From NCBI GenBank assembly GCA_017557345.1, contig JAFYZR010000053.1, positions 1 to 62,670 of the forward strand: 62,670 bases of DNA, written 5' to 3'. The stretch's first letter is position 1. Every line of letters starts with the position of its first letter. Position numbers and translations under genes: made by a program. Source of the stretch: Paludibacteraceae bacterium. GTDB lineage: Bacteria; Bacteroidota; Bacteroidia; Bacteroidales; Paludibacteraceae. A model generated the notes under the pieces. The model made no database searches. It was not told the DNA's origin and saw only the letters and a program-made list of their open reading frames with translations. Below are positions 51,601 to 61,000 of the stretch, in pieces.

Positions 51601-52751
51601 TAAATTTTAACCAACCTCATCTAACGGGCAAAGAAACCCACTACATGTACGAAGCTGTAAACACAGCCAAGCTGTCCGGTAACGGAATGTTCACAAAGCG
51701 TTGCCAGCAGTGGTTTGAACAGCGTTATGGATTCCGTAAATGCCTGCTTACTACTTCCGGCACGGATGCACTGGAAATGTGTGCTATGCTTTGTAATCTT
51801 AAGCCGGGTGACGAAGTCATCATTCCTTCCTATACCTTTGTCTCAACGGCGCTGGCTTTCTTGCGAGAAGGAGCCAAAGTGGTCTTTGCTGACTCTATGC
51901 AGAGAAACCCGAACATAGACGCAGAAACGCTGGAATCCCTTATTACACCGCGGACAAAGGTCATAGTGCCCGTTCATTATGCCGGCGTGGCATGTGACAT
52001 GGATGCCATTATGAATATTGCGAAAAAACACAACCTCCTTGTCGTGGAAGATGCCGCTCAGGCCATTGATAGTTATTTCCAATCCCCAATCACCAATCAC
52101 CAATTGCCGCTTGGCGGCATCGGTCATCTCGCTGCTTTCTCTTTTCATGAAACGAAGAATGTAACAGCAGGAGGCGAAGGAGGATTATTGGTTGTTAATG
52201 ATGAGCGGTTTGTGCGTCGGGCTGAGATTATTTGGGAGAAAGGAACCAACCGCGCGGAGTTTTTCCGTGGTGAAGTAAATAAGTATGGCTGGGTTGATAT
52301 TGGTTCTTCTTTCCTTCCGGCTGAAATCAATGCCGCTTTTCTCTGGGCGCAACTGGAGAACCTGGATGACATTCAGGCTAAGCGCAAAGCGCTTTGGACA
52401 CGGTATTACGAGTTGCTGAAACCCTTGGAGGAACAAGGTCATTTCAAAATGCCGGATGTACCGAACTATGCTACGAATAATGCCCACATGTTTTATATCG
52501 TTTTGCCATCTTTAGAGGCTCGCACGGCGTTCTTGAAGTATCTGAAGGACAATGGAGTAGGGGCAGTATTCCATTATTTAAGCCTGCATAGCAGTGTATA
52601 TTATGCTGATAAGCATGACGGAAGAGCGTTGCCACAATGTGATCGTTATGCGGACTGTTTAGTTCGTTTGCCGCTCTTTTATGACCTTACGCTTGAACAA
52701 GTGGATCATATATGCGAAATTATAAGTACATATTATCTATCGCACTGTTAA
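51597..52751 (+). CDS. DegT/DnrJ/EryC1 aminotransferase, WecE/RffA-like
   Basis: A 384-residue PLP sugar aminotransferase. It resembles E. coli WecE, which makes dTDP-4-amino-4,6-dideoxygalactose from the 4-keto sugar, over most of its length: KLSGNGMFTKRCQQW, IPSYTFVSTALAF, VPVHYAGVACDMD, and the PLP lysine (Lys187) in SFHETKN. A tandem repeat (52079-52105) adds an insert of about six residues (SPITNHQ) just before GGIGHLAAFSF, where WecE is continuous. The 3' end overlaps the next gene by 40 bases. The sugar made is inferred. Confidence 0.92.
   Translation: MINFNQPHLTGKETHYMYEAVNTAKLSGNGMFTKRCQQWFEQRYGFRKCLLTTSGTDALEMCAMLCNLKPGDEVIIPSYTFVSTALAFLREGAKVVFADSMQRNPNIDAETLESLITPRTKVIVPVHYAGVACDMDAIMNIAKKHNLLVVEDAAQAIDSYFQSPITNHQLPLGGIGHLAAFSFHETKNVTAGGEGGLLVVNDERFVRRAEIIWEKGTNRAEFFRGEVNKYGWVDIGSSFLPAEINAAFLWAQLENLDDIQAKRKALWTRYYELLKPLEEQGHFKMPDVPNYATNNAHMFYIVLPSLEARTAFLKYLKDNGVGAVFHYLSLHSSVYYADKHDGRALPQCDRYADCLVRLPLFYDLTLEQVDHICEIISTYYLSHC
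52079..52105. repeat. 7-8 bp tandem repeat inside the WecE-like gene
   Basis: Units CCAATCC, CCAATCA, CCAATCA, CCAATT. In translation they form an extra loop that WecE lacks, so the repeat looks inserted into an older gene. Confidence 0.85.
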
Positions 52752-54208
52752 TCTGCGCCTTAGCCTATACGCTTTGGTTCGTGTTCTCCGGTTTCGGAAA
52801 TCACCAGGACCCGTTGTATTGGCTATATAAATACGAGCATTTAGAAGGCGGATGGCTGGCTGCAGGCACTATTCTTACAGGCGGAACGATTGTCAAGCTT
52901 TTCGGTGCACAACTGTTACCGTTACGTCTAGCGGGTTGGCTCTGCGTGGTAGGTGCTATCGCGTTGCCTTATTGCTGCCTTTTGACGAAAGAGCAACGGC
53001 GTGAAAACCTTCACTGGCTTGCACTGGCATACATCATAATGGGATACGGCGCATTCCAGGAATTCAGCCCAGGAACGCTTTCTGTCCTTCTTTTGAGTGC
53101 TTTGTGGGTCACACAGTCGCCAATCATCGCAGGATTAGCGATTGCGGTGAGATTTCCGAATATCCTTGCGTTGCTGGTCCTCATACCCTTGTGGAAGAAA
53201 CGCTCGCTTTGGAATATACCTATAGCTGCGCTTACTGCCGGCATCATTTATCTGTTGGGTTATTTCTTTATGACTCCCGCAGCAGCGGATGGTGCTATGA
53301 GCAGCCATGACTTTTGGCCGATGATAAGCAAACTATGGTCTAATGGAGGCAAACTCATCGGATATATCATCCTCGCCATTGGAGTTCTTGCGATAGGTAA
53401 ATTTGACATCAAGAATCCTAAATTACAAAATATCAAATACCTGTTACCAATTCGCACGATATTGGCAGGTGCTGCGCTTTTTTATTTTGTCTGGTATGCC
53501 ATCAAACCGATGCAATGGTATAATATTGACCTTTCCTATCTGCTTTCCGCATTGTGTCTGGTAATAGCATTTGCAACGCGGGAGAAGATATTGTATGTTG
53601 GTGCTGCGATATTGGCGGTGGCAACATTAGGAACCGATACGGCATGGCTAAAGTTATTCCCCGTCGTTTTATGCCTGCTTCCTGTTGCTGCAACGTACCA
53701 TGAATTATCTATGAAGCGTTATTTATGGGGCGTTTTGGCGATTCTAAGTATAGTGGTTGTGATGCGCATGACGACGAATAGTGTAGGGCAGACCAACCTT
53801 CTCAAGGCCACAACGTTCGCCTCTATTTCACCATACCGGCATATTGCTATTCGCGAAGCAGAACAAGAACGGCTCACGCAATATATTGCCGATGTCGATA
53901 GCCTCCAACGTCCAATCTTGGCTATTGGCCAAGAGATGCATCTTATGCGGGCGGTAACGGGCTGTGAGGCTGCAAAATTCAATGAGTTCTGGTCGAATAT
54001 CTTTGACTCTGTCTATACGGCTAAATATCGCGAGATAATACGTCAGGAGCGGCCGATAGTGTTCTGCTCCTATTCTCCGCAGTTCAAAACAAAACCTATT
54101 TACAAAGATCGTGAGAGTGTGTTGGAGAATATGTTGCGCGAAGAAGGTTATCGTGAAATAGAGCGCTCTAAATACAAATACATGATTTATATTCCATCTG
54201 AAAACTGA
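52712..54208 (+). CDS. Polytopic membrane protein, probable glycosyltransferase
   Basis: A 498-residue membrane protein with about 11 helices and a soluble C-terminus of some 110 residues (EQERLTQYIADVDSLQRPIL). The first loop contains FSGFGNHQDPLYWLYKYEH, with acidic residue and His near helix 1, again GT-C-like. Together with the protein at 46671 it gives the cassette two unknown membrane transferase or polymerase candidates. It overlaps the aminotransferase and ends in a tandem repeat that carries the holA start. Confidence 0.65.
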   Translation: MRNYKYILSIALLICALAYTLWFVFSGFGNHQDPLYWLYKYEHLEGGWLAAGTILTGGTIVKLFGAQLLPLRLAGWLCVVGAIALPYCCLLTKEQRRENLHWLALAYIIMGYGAFQEFSPGTLSVLLLSALWVTQSPIIAGLAIAVRFPNILALLVLIPLWKKRSLWNIPIAALTAGIIYLLGYFFMTPAAADGAMSSHDFWPMISKLWSNGGKLIGYIILAIGVLAIGKFDIKNPKLQNIKYLLPIRTILAGAALFYFVWYAIKPMQWYNIDLSYLLSALCLVIAFATREKILYVGAAILAVATLGTDTAWLKLFPVVLCLLPVAATYHELSMKRYLWGVLAILSIVVVMRMTTNSVGQTNLLKATTFASISPYRHIAIREAEQERLTQYIADVDSLQRPILAIGQEMHLMRAVTGCEAAKFNEFWSNIFDSVYTAKYREIIRQERPIVFCSYSPQFKTKPIYKDRESVLENMLREEGYREIERSKYKYMIYIPSEN

Positions 54209-54227
54209 ATACTGAATGCTGAATACT
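54199..54227. repeat. 7-8 bp tandem repeat spanning stop and holA start
   Basis: Units CTGAAAA, CTGAATA, CTGAATG, CTGAATA. One unit holds the TGA stop (54206-54208) of the membrane protein and another the ATG start of holA (54216). Confidence 0.9.
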
Positions 54228-55247
54228 TTTAAAAATATCTTATCCGACCTGAATGCGGGTAACTATGCGCCGATTTACATCCTGTGTGGAGAAGAATCGT
54301 ATTACATTGACCGCATTTATGATTTTATCGCCGAGAATGCTTTAGATGAGATGGCGCGTGAGTTTGACCAGCAAGTGGTTTACGGTCGTGATCTGCAAGG
54401 AGCTGATATTGCGCCTATTATCGGTGCAGCGCGTGGTTTTGCTATGATGGGCGGACGGAAAGTACTTATCGTGCGCGAAGCGCAGGCTGTGAAGAAATGG
54501 GATGCTTTGGCTGCTTATCTTGATAATCTAATGCCGCAAACGGTGCTCGTCATTTGCTATAACGGCAAGCCCGATAAGCGTCAGGGTGTATGGAAGAAAG
54601 CCATGGATCATCCGCAGGTCGTATGGTTGCAGTCCGATAAATTGCGTGACTACGAAGTAGAGAAATGGATTGCGGCGTATATCACCGAACTCAAAGAGAA
54701 ATATCCGGATATCTATATTGATCCGCGCATAACGCCTCTCCTGGCAGACCATTTAGGCACGGATTTATCGGCTATTGTTGGAGCGATACAGAAACTGATA
54801 GATGGCCGGCCGGAAGGTAATAATATCATCGATGCCGCGCTCGTAGAGCGGAATATCGGCATCTCAAAGGATTTCAATATCATTGAGCTTCAGGCTGCGC
54901 TTATTCGCGGGGATGTGAAGAAAGCCAACCAAATAACGCAGTATTTCGCCAGCAGTAAAGACCACCCCATGATTCGTGAGTTGGCGCCATTGTTTACATT
55001 TTTCTCCAATTTGCTGATGTATCATTACATGCCAAGCAAAGCGCCGGCTATAGTGGCGAAAGAATTAGGCATCAATCCGTATTTCGTGAAAGATTACGAA
55101 TCAGCGGCGAAGCGTTTTTCGGCGGGGAAGACTTTCCTTATTGTCGGGTATCTCAGGGATACTGACGCTCGTCTCAAGGGTATCAACAACCCCTCCGCTA
55201 AGGACGCCGATTTGTGGAAAGAGTTGATTTTCAAGATTTTGCACTAA
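54216..55247 (+). CDS. holA: DNA polymerase III subunit delta
   Basis: A 343-residue clamp-loader subunit. Family features are YAPIYILCGEESYYIDRIYDF at the N-terminus, a degenerate ATPase core (GGRKVLIVREAQAVKKW), and a C-terminal collar domain (FSAGKTFLIVGYLRDTDARLKGI). Start ATG 54216 lies inside a tandem repeat. The last 147 bases are also coding on the other strand for the tail of the DUF4296 protein. It is probably co-transcribed with the glycan cassette. Confidence 0.95.
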   Translation: MLNTFKNILSDLNAGNYAPIYILCGEESYYIDRIYDFIAENALDEMAREFDQQVVYGRDLQGADIAPIIGAARGFAMMGGRKVLIVREAQAVKKWDALAAYLDNLMPQTVLVICYNGKPDKRQGVWKKAMDHPQVVWLQSDKLRDYEVEKWIAAYITELKEKYPDIYIDPRITPLLADHLGTDLSAIVGAIQKLIDGRPEGNNIIDAALVERNIGISKDFNIIELQAALIRGDVKKANQITQYFASSKDHPMIRELAPLFTFFSNLLMYHYMPSKAPAIVAKELGINPYFVKDYESAAKRFSAGKTFLIVGYLRDTDARLKGINNPSAKDADLWKELIFKILH

Positions 55248-55733
55248 TGGCATTTCGTTCCAGAAATGCGGATAGCCGTGCTGTGTAATCCATAGTACGC
55301 TATCTAACTGTGCATGCGTAAACTCTCGCTCACCTGTCTCAGATCCATTCGTTTCTGTGTCTGGTTTCAGATTCAATTCCTCTTCATGCAAGGCCAGAAA
55401 AGCCTCTTCTTCCTCTTTCAATTCGCGTAGCACGCGCGGATAAATCTTATCGAATATTTGCGGATGCGCAGTATACCAAACCAAGGAAGAATCGAACTCT
55501 GCTTGCGTTACGCCATGACGCTCCAAAACTTGCGCGTAATAGATGGAACGGGCTTCCTGATTATTGACGGCAATACCTGCGTATTGCATGGCTGCATCGG
55601 TTTTATGCAGATCCACCATTACAGCCCGCATTTCCCATGAATGCAGAATGCCGTGCGGTCGGCACGAAGAGAGGTACAATGTGACGAAGGACAATGTACA
55701 AAGGATGACAATATGGCGGAGCGAGCGACTCAT
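55101..55733 (-). CDS. DUF4296 family lipoprotein
   Basis: A 210-residue lipoprotein with lipobox LYLSSC (about residue 24). The DUF4296 domain (about residues 30-115) shows YYAQVLERHGVTQAEFDSSL and YTAHPQIFDKIY. The last 49 residues are encoded antisense to the holA coding end, a 147-base convergent overlap, and are rich in Glu, Pro and Ser. Members are usually shorter, so the tail looks like an extension after loss of an earlier stop. It follows lspA by two bases. Confidence 0.87.
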   Translation of the reverse strand: MSRSLRHIVILCTLSFVTLYLSSCRPHGILHSWEMRAVMVDLHKTDAAMQYAGIAVNNQEARSIYYAQVLERHGVTQAEFDSSLVWYTAHPQIFDKIYPRVLRELKEEEEAFLALHEEELNLKPDTETNGSETGEREFTHAQLDSVLWITQHGYPHFWNEMPLVQNLENQLFPQIGVLSGGVVDTLETSVSIPEIPDNKESLPRRKTLRR

Positions 55734-55735
55734 TT

Positions 55736-56302
55736 TTATTCTTTGATTACCGGACGATCTATCTCTTTGAGATAGAAAAGCAAGATAACAATCACGGAGC
55801 AGGTGATACAGCTATCCGCGAAATTAAATACCGGCCGGAAGAAAATCACTTCGCCCGCACTATTGCGGATAAGCGGAAAATAGAACATATCCACTACTTT
55901 TCCGTAGAACCAGTTGGCATAGCCAAACAGTTTTCCGTAGAACACGCAATCGATGATGTTTCCTGCTGCACCGGCGATGATAAAAGCAATCGTAGCTATA
56001 TAGCCCGTTTTCACTTCCGGTTTACAAATGAGCACGTGAATATACCATCCCAGCAGTCCGACCGCCAGCAAACGGAAGAGTGTCAACGCCAGTTTGCTGA
56101 ACCATTCGATGCCAAACGCCATGCCGTTATTCTCCACAAAGCAAATCCAGAACCATGAGAAAATCTCATGACTCTCGCCCAGCGCAAAATGCGTAGCGAT
56201 ATACAATTTTATGGCCTGGTCTATGACCAGCGCGCCGGTAATAATGCCGATTACAAGCCAAAGGCGGCTTTGACGGCTGCTAAGCGGTCTAATTTCTCCC
56301 AT
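55736..56302 (-). CDS. lspA: Lipoprotein signal peptidase
   Basis: A 188-residue inner-membrane aspartyl peptidase that removes signal peptides of the many lipoproteins encoded here. Four helices; catalytic Asp residues in [11 protein letters not shown] and [10 protein letters not shown]-terminal [10 protein letters not shown]. It is longer than E. coli LspA because of a loop between the Asp motifs. Its start lies 52 bases inside the 3' end of metK. Confidence 0.95.
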   Translation of the reverse strand: MGEIRPLSSRQSRLWLVIGIITGALVIDQAIKLYIATHFALGESHEIFSWFWICFVENNGMAFGIEWFSKLALTLFRLLAVGLLGWYIHVLICKPEVKTGYIATIAFIIAGAAGNIIDCVFYGKLFGYANWFYGKVVDMFYFPLIRNSAGEVIFFRPVFNFADSCITCSVIVILLFYLKEIDRPVIKE

Positions 56303-57504
56303 GTGAATAATTCAACTTCGCGTGTATAAGTATTTCCGTCTGCATCGATAAAGGATTTTGTGACGGTTTCATTGGTTCTTCCGACATGTCCGTATTTGGC
56401 GGTTTCTTCGTATATCGGTTGCGTTAGTTTCAGGTCGCGAATAATAGCCGCAGGCCGCAAATCAAATAACTTCGCAACTATCTGTGCGATCTCTGCATCG
56501 CTTTGTTTAACCTGAGCGGTACCAAAGGTATTCACGTAAATAGAAACCGGTTCAGCTATGCCTATAGCATAGCTTACTTGTACCAATGCCTCGTGTGCTA
56601 CGCCGGCTGCTACCAGATGTTTGGCAATCCAACGCGCCGCATAAGCTGCAGAACGATCTACTTTGGATGGATCTTTGCCGCTAAAGGCACCACCGCCGTG
56701 TGCGCCACGACCGCCATAGGTATCCACGATAATCTTACGGCCTGTCAGCCCGGTATCGCCGTGAGGACCACCGATGACGAAATTACCCGTTGGATTAACA
56801 AGCAGTTTGGCATCTTTGTCCTCTAAGAAATCATGCAGCAAATGGCCGTAACGCGAGTCACGGGTTGCTACGCGAGGCAGTAAGATATCTATGATATCTT
56901 TCTTAATGATTTCCGGTGTAACGCCTTCATCGTGCTGCGTGGACAAAACGATGGTATCGATGCGAACAGGATGATTTTGTTCATTATATTCGATGGTTAC
57001 CTGCGATTTGCTGTCGGGACGCAGATACGTCATCTGTTTGCCTTCCTTTCTAATACGCGCGAGTGTGTAAACGAGTGTATGAGCCAGATCCAGCGTCAAC
57101 GGCATAAAGTTATCTGTTTCGTCTGTGGCATAACCGAACATCATTCCTTGGTCGCCGGCACCTTGTTCCTCTGCGTTAGCGCGGTTCACGCCTTGGTTGA
57201 TATCCTGTGACTGGGCATGCAAAGCAGTCAGGATACCGCAACTCTCTGCATCGAATTTATACTCGGCTTTGGTATAACCGATATCCGCAATCGTTTTGCG
57301 CACAACGCGTTGGATATCCACCCAACCGTTACAGCTTATCTCGCCGGCGATGACTACCTGACCGGTCGTGCAAAGTGTTTCGCAAGCCACGTGAGCCGAT
57401 GGGTCTTGCGCTAAGATATTATCCAGTATTGCGTCAGAAATCTGATCGCTTACTTTGTCAGGGTGTCCTTCGGACACCGATTCGCTTGTAAATAAATAAT
57501 TCAT
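56251..57504 (-). CDS. metK: S-adenosylmethionine synthetase
   Basis: A 417-residue enzyme that makes SAM from methionine and ATP. Signatures are [13 protein letters not shown] (residues 6-18), [12 protein letters not shown] (ATP loop) and [19 protein letters not shown]. The 3' end overlaps lspA by 52 bases. The leader of about 140 bases contains a SAM-II-type riboswitch and a terminator hairpin, so the enzyme is probably repressed by its own product. Confidence 0.97.
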   Translation of the reverse strand: MNYLFTSESVSEGHPDKVSDQISDAILDNILAQDPSAHVACETLCTTGQVVIAGEISCNGWVDIQRVVRKTIADIGYTKAEYKFDAESCGILTALHAQSQDINQGVNRANAEEQGAGDQGMMFGYATDETDNFMPLTLDLAHTLVYTLARIRKEGKQMTYLRPDSKSQVTIEYNEQNHPVRIDTIVLSTQHDEGVTPEIIKKDIIDILLPRVATRDSRYGHLLHDFLEDKDAKLLVNPTGNFVIGGPHGDTGLTGRKIIVDTYGGRGAHGGGAFSGKDPSKVDRSAAYAARWIAKHLVAAGVAHEALVQVSYAIGIAEPVSIYVNTFGTAQVKQSDAEIAQIVAKLFDLRPAAIIRDLKLTQPIYEETAKYGHVGRTNETVTKSFIDADGNTYTREVELFTWEKLDRLAAVKAAFGL

Positions 57505-57509
57505 TATTC

Positions 57510-57540
57510 TCGATTAGTGATTTTCGAATTAGTGATTTTA
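57510..57540. repeat. Tandem repeat between riboswitch terminator and metK start
   Basis: Units (read on minus strand) AAAATCACTAATTCG and AAAATCACTAATCG form two 14-15 base copies built of the same CTAATCG words as 37952-37983. Confidence 0.8.
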
Positions 57541-57542
57541 AT

Positions 57543-57566
57543 AAAAAAAGCGGCCGGTAGGCTGCT
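57543..57566 (-). terminator. Terminator of the metK riboswitch
   Basis: On the minus strand AGC-A-GCC pairs with GGC-C-GCU around loop TACC, followed by seven U. It lies between the aptamer and the metK start and would end transcription when SAM is bound. Confidence 0.8.
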
Positions 57567-57573
57567 TCGTTTG

Positions 57574-57624
57574 TCTCTTTTAGCATTTTTTAACGAGGTT
57601 GCAAGCAGTCAAATCCATCCTCTT
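57574..57624 (-). promoter_or_regulatory. SAM-II type riboswitch upstream of metK
   Basis: The minus-strand leader reads GAGG, then GGATTTGACTGCTTGCAA, CCTC, GTTAAAAAATGCTAAAAG. GAGG/CCTC forms P1, and CTTGC can pair with GC-TAA-AAG as the pseudoknot stem P2. The spaced words GATTT, CTTGCAA, GTTAAA and GCTAAA match the SAM-II core. Position between promoter and a terminator upstream of metK fits SAM sensing. Confidence 0.83.
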
Positions 57625-57639
57625 TTTCAAAATCGGCTG

Positions 57640-57671
57640 CAAAATTACTGCTTTTTTTTGACATATACAAA
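57640..57671 (-). promoter_or_regulatory. Bacteroidetes-type promoter for metK-lspA-DUF4296
   Basis: On the minus strand TTTG (57668-57671) and TAATTTTG (57640-57647) are 20 bases apart, with upstream box TTTGTATATGTCA. Confidence 0.88.
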
Positions 57672-57695
57672 TTTTTCCGTATTTTTTTGCGAAAA

Positions 57696-57742
57696 GAGAT
57701 GATAGAAGGATAGAAGTCTAGATAACTAGAGGTCTAGAAGAC
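57696..57742. repeat. 8-bp-type repeat in the intergenic region
   Basis: Units GATAGAAG (twice), TCTAGATA, ACTAGAGG, TCTAGAAG form a degenerate octamer array. Confidence 0.6.
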
Positions 57743-57764
57743 CATTATTTGACACCGAGAATAA

Positions 57765-57819
57765 CGCACTTATCGCGCACTTATCGCGCACTAATCACGC
57801 ACTAATCACGCACTAATTT
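57765..57819. repeat. 11-bp tandem array upstream of the BspA-like gene
   Basis: Five contiguous 11-base units: CGCACTTATCG twice, CGCACTAATCA twice, CGCACTAATTT. No indels. It lies about 130 bases upstream of the promoter. Confidence 0.95.
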
Positions 57820-57949
57820 TTGTATGTAATTTTGTGCAACATATACTGTATATATACATAGTATATATACACAATTTGAAGGGTGTTTTTGGCAAAAAAG
57901 AGAGGATTTTGACAAAAAATGCACTTTTTTGAAAAAAAATACGCGCGCG

Positions 57950-57981
57950 CTTGCATATGTCCAAAAAAAGTTGTACCTTTG
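57950..57981 (+). promoter_or_regulatory. Bacteroidetes-type promoter for the BspA-like gene
   Basis: CTTG (57950-57953) and TACCTTTG (57974-57981) are 20 bases apart; the upstream box reads CTTGCATATGTCC. ATG 58030 is 48 bases further. Confidence 0.88.
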
Positions 57982-58029
57982 CACGCAATTTTGTGCGAAA
58001 AGAATTAATATACTAAATAACAAACAATT

Positions 58030-61000
58030 ATGCGGAAGATTTTTACTTTCTTTGTTGCGCTCCTGTGCGCAGGAACCATGTTCGCCGGAAACGGTGCATT
58101 AAAAGGTGCTTTTACCATAAATGCAGAAGGCGACATTATTCAATTCTCACAAGGTAACTTGCAGTATGTGGCAAGTTCTGATACTTGGCAGTTTGCCACT
58201 AATCAGTATGATGTTATCGGCAATGCCGTAGGTAATACGACGGCCGAAGAAGACCGTGCAACCCAATCCGATCCGATAGATCTCTTCGGCTGGGGAACCG
58301 GAAGCAACCCGACAACCGTTTCCAGCAACGATGCCGATTACACCTCTTTTACCGATTGGGGCACTAACCCTATCAGTAATGGCGGCAACAAAGCCAACGC
58401 TTGGCGCACATTAACGAAAGACGAGTGGCTCTATTTGTTCTGTGGACGCCCGGACGCTGACAAATTGTTTGGTCTTGGAAAAGTGTTAGGCAAAGAGGGT
58501 GTGATTATTCTGCCGGATGATTGGCAACTTCCTGCTGGTGCTACATTCAATCCCAGCACAAGCAATGGCTTGACATTTAATGGTACTGATACGTATACAA
58601 ACGCAGGCAATAATAACTATACACATAATACCTACGCATCTGCTGAAGCATGGGCAAAGATGGAAGCCGCAGGAGCTGTCTTTTTGCCTGCTGCGGGATT
58701 TCGTAGCGGAACGACTGTAGATAATCTTACAGATGGTAACTATTGGTCATCTACTGAATATGATGGAGATGATCAGTTTACACATGAGTTATATTTTACG
58801 ACAAAGTATTGCGCTCCCCAAAGTTATGACCATCGCCGGAAAGGTTATGCTGTCCGCCTTGTACGCACGTTTAAACCTGATGCCGGCGATCAAGCGATAA
58901 TTGATGGAGTGAAGTATCAATTTGTGATGAAGCCGGGTGAGTTGGTAGTCTTCGTGCCGGCACAGCCTTGGACAGAAGAGACACTTACTATTCCTGATTC
59001 TGTCGAATATTATGGTAAAAAATACGAAGTGTATTATATATACAGCAACGCTTTTCAGGGCAACACAAATATCAAAACGGTGAACCTTTCGCCTTATAAG
59101 ATTTGGGCAAATGCATTTGAAAACTGTACCAATCTAACCACCGTCAATTTGAATGAGGGAGTAGATGAGATCAACCAATCCGCATTCAATAATATTGGTG
59201 CTACTTCGCTTCATCTGCCTAAATCCGCACGTTTGTTGGATAATACCTCCGGATCTCCGTTCTCCAATAATAAATTTACAGAAATCACAGTAGAAGAAGG
59301 CAACCCGTATTTGATGGTAGGCGAAGATGGAGCGCTTTATACGAATCCGGCAAACCACTGGCGTTATGCCCTCGTGGCTTTCCCGTATGCATCTTCAAAA
59401 CCATTTGCAGAAGTACCGGAAGGGGTTTCAATAGTATTGGAGAATGCATTTTCTGGATGCCTGAATATGGCTGATACGATTATTCTGCCGGAAAGCTTGA
59501 AGACTGCAAATTATTCGTTTGAATTTACGAAAGTAAAATGTGCCATCATCAACAGTAAACAATTGTCAGGTACAAGCAATCGCATATTCTGGTTTGCTGA
59601 TGAGTTGGAAGAAGTGATCTTTGGAAAGAGTGTAGAAAAGCTTTCTAATATGATGTTCTATGGTTGCGATGCTATAAACAAGATTACGATACAGGGTGAA
59701 ATAATGCCCGATTGGAATGCTACGCATACCTCCGGCTCTTGTCCGTTTGATGATGATGTAATTACAAATGCTAAACTCTATGTAAATTGCGGATGGGGTG
59801 AAAGTTACAAGGCTGATGAGAATAAATGGGGTGAATTCACACCGACCAATATTATCGACACGCTGATGTATGATGTGCAAATCGTAGCAGATAAAGGAAC
59901 GCTGACCATAACAGGTCCAACCGATTGTAACAAAATCAGCGTTTCGATTTCAGGTCTTCCGGACGAAGGTTCTTTCTTCGACAAATGGAGCAATGGTGAA
60001 ACTGCTAATCCTGCTACTTTCACTATTACTTCTGACACCATCATTACCGCACTTTTCCGCGGACCAATAGTAGGTGATACGATTGTAGTTGATGGTGTAA
60101 AATACGAGGTGACCAGTATAAACCCAAGCAGCGAGCAAGTGAATGTTGCTAAACAGCAGGACTATGCCGGAAATCCTGCCCTTGTTATCCCTGCAAGCAT
60201 TGAGTATTACGGAAAGACTTTCAAAGTATATAAGATTAATCAAGACGCATTCAGAAGTAACACCAATATCACAAGCGTGGATATTGCATGTACGATCATT
60301 TGGTCAAATGCGTTCGACAATTGCGCGAATCTGGAAACCATTACGCTCCATGAAGGTCTGCGTGAAATCCGTTTCGGCGCCTTTAATAGTTTGCCCAAAG
60401 CAAAAACAATCGAGATACCTGCTACGGTTAATACTATAGACGGGACCGGTAGATCTCAGTATAATACTATATCTCCTTTCGGCCGGAATAGTTTTGAAAC
60501 CATTACCGTAGCAGAAGGAAATCAGTGGTACAAAATCGGCGAAGATGGTGCACTTTATACCATGAATGGTGAGAAGTTAATTGCTTACCCGACGAACTAT
60601 TCCAAACGCATTGGTGTTATCCCCGAAGGTGTAAAGGAGATTGTTAATGAAGCATTCTATCATGCCCTAATGGCTGATACCGTTGTTTTGCCTACCACTT
60701 TGGAAAAATGCCCACGCATTCTCGCTAGTGAAGGTGCAAAATGCGCTATTATCAATAGTCCCTGCAACTCCGATTTCCACCATACCTTCTATTACCTAAA
60801 TAACCTACAAGAAGTTATCTTAGGTCCGAAATGCAAATATCTTGGAAGCAAAATGTTCTATAATTCGGGCAATATCCGCAAGATTACTGTTCTTTCCGAC
60901 ACTATTCCGGAATGGAGCTATGAAGTAGGAACCTTTGACTGTCCGTTTAACGGATCACCACTTACAGACGCTAAGGTTTATGTTCGTTGCGGAATGGGAG

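Larger units (their letters stand above)
57505..58029. other. 525-base divergent intergenic region metK / BspA-like gene
   Basis: From left: tandem repeat, riboswitch terminator, SAM-II aptamer and metK promoter (minus), a GATAGAAG/TCTAGA-type repeat (57696-57742), an 11-bp array, an AT-rich stretch with two GTATATATAC palindromes (about 57848-57872), and the BspA-like promoter (plus). No protein-coding frame is convincing. Confidence 0.8.

Noticed and set aside
57848-57872. GTATATATAC palindromes as an operator pair or replication origin
   Set aside because: The region is simple TA-rich sequence near a promoter, without DnaA-box-like clusters or dnaA/dnaN neighbours.
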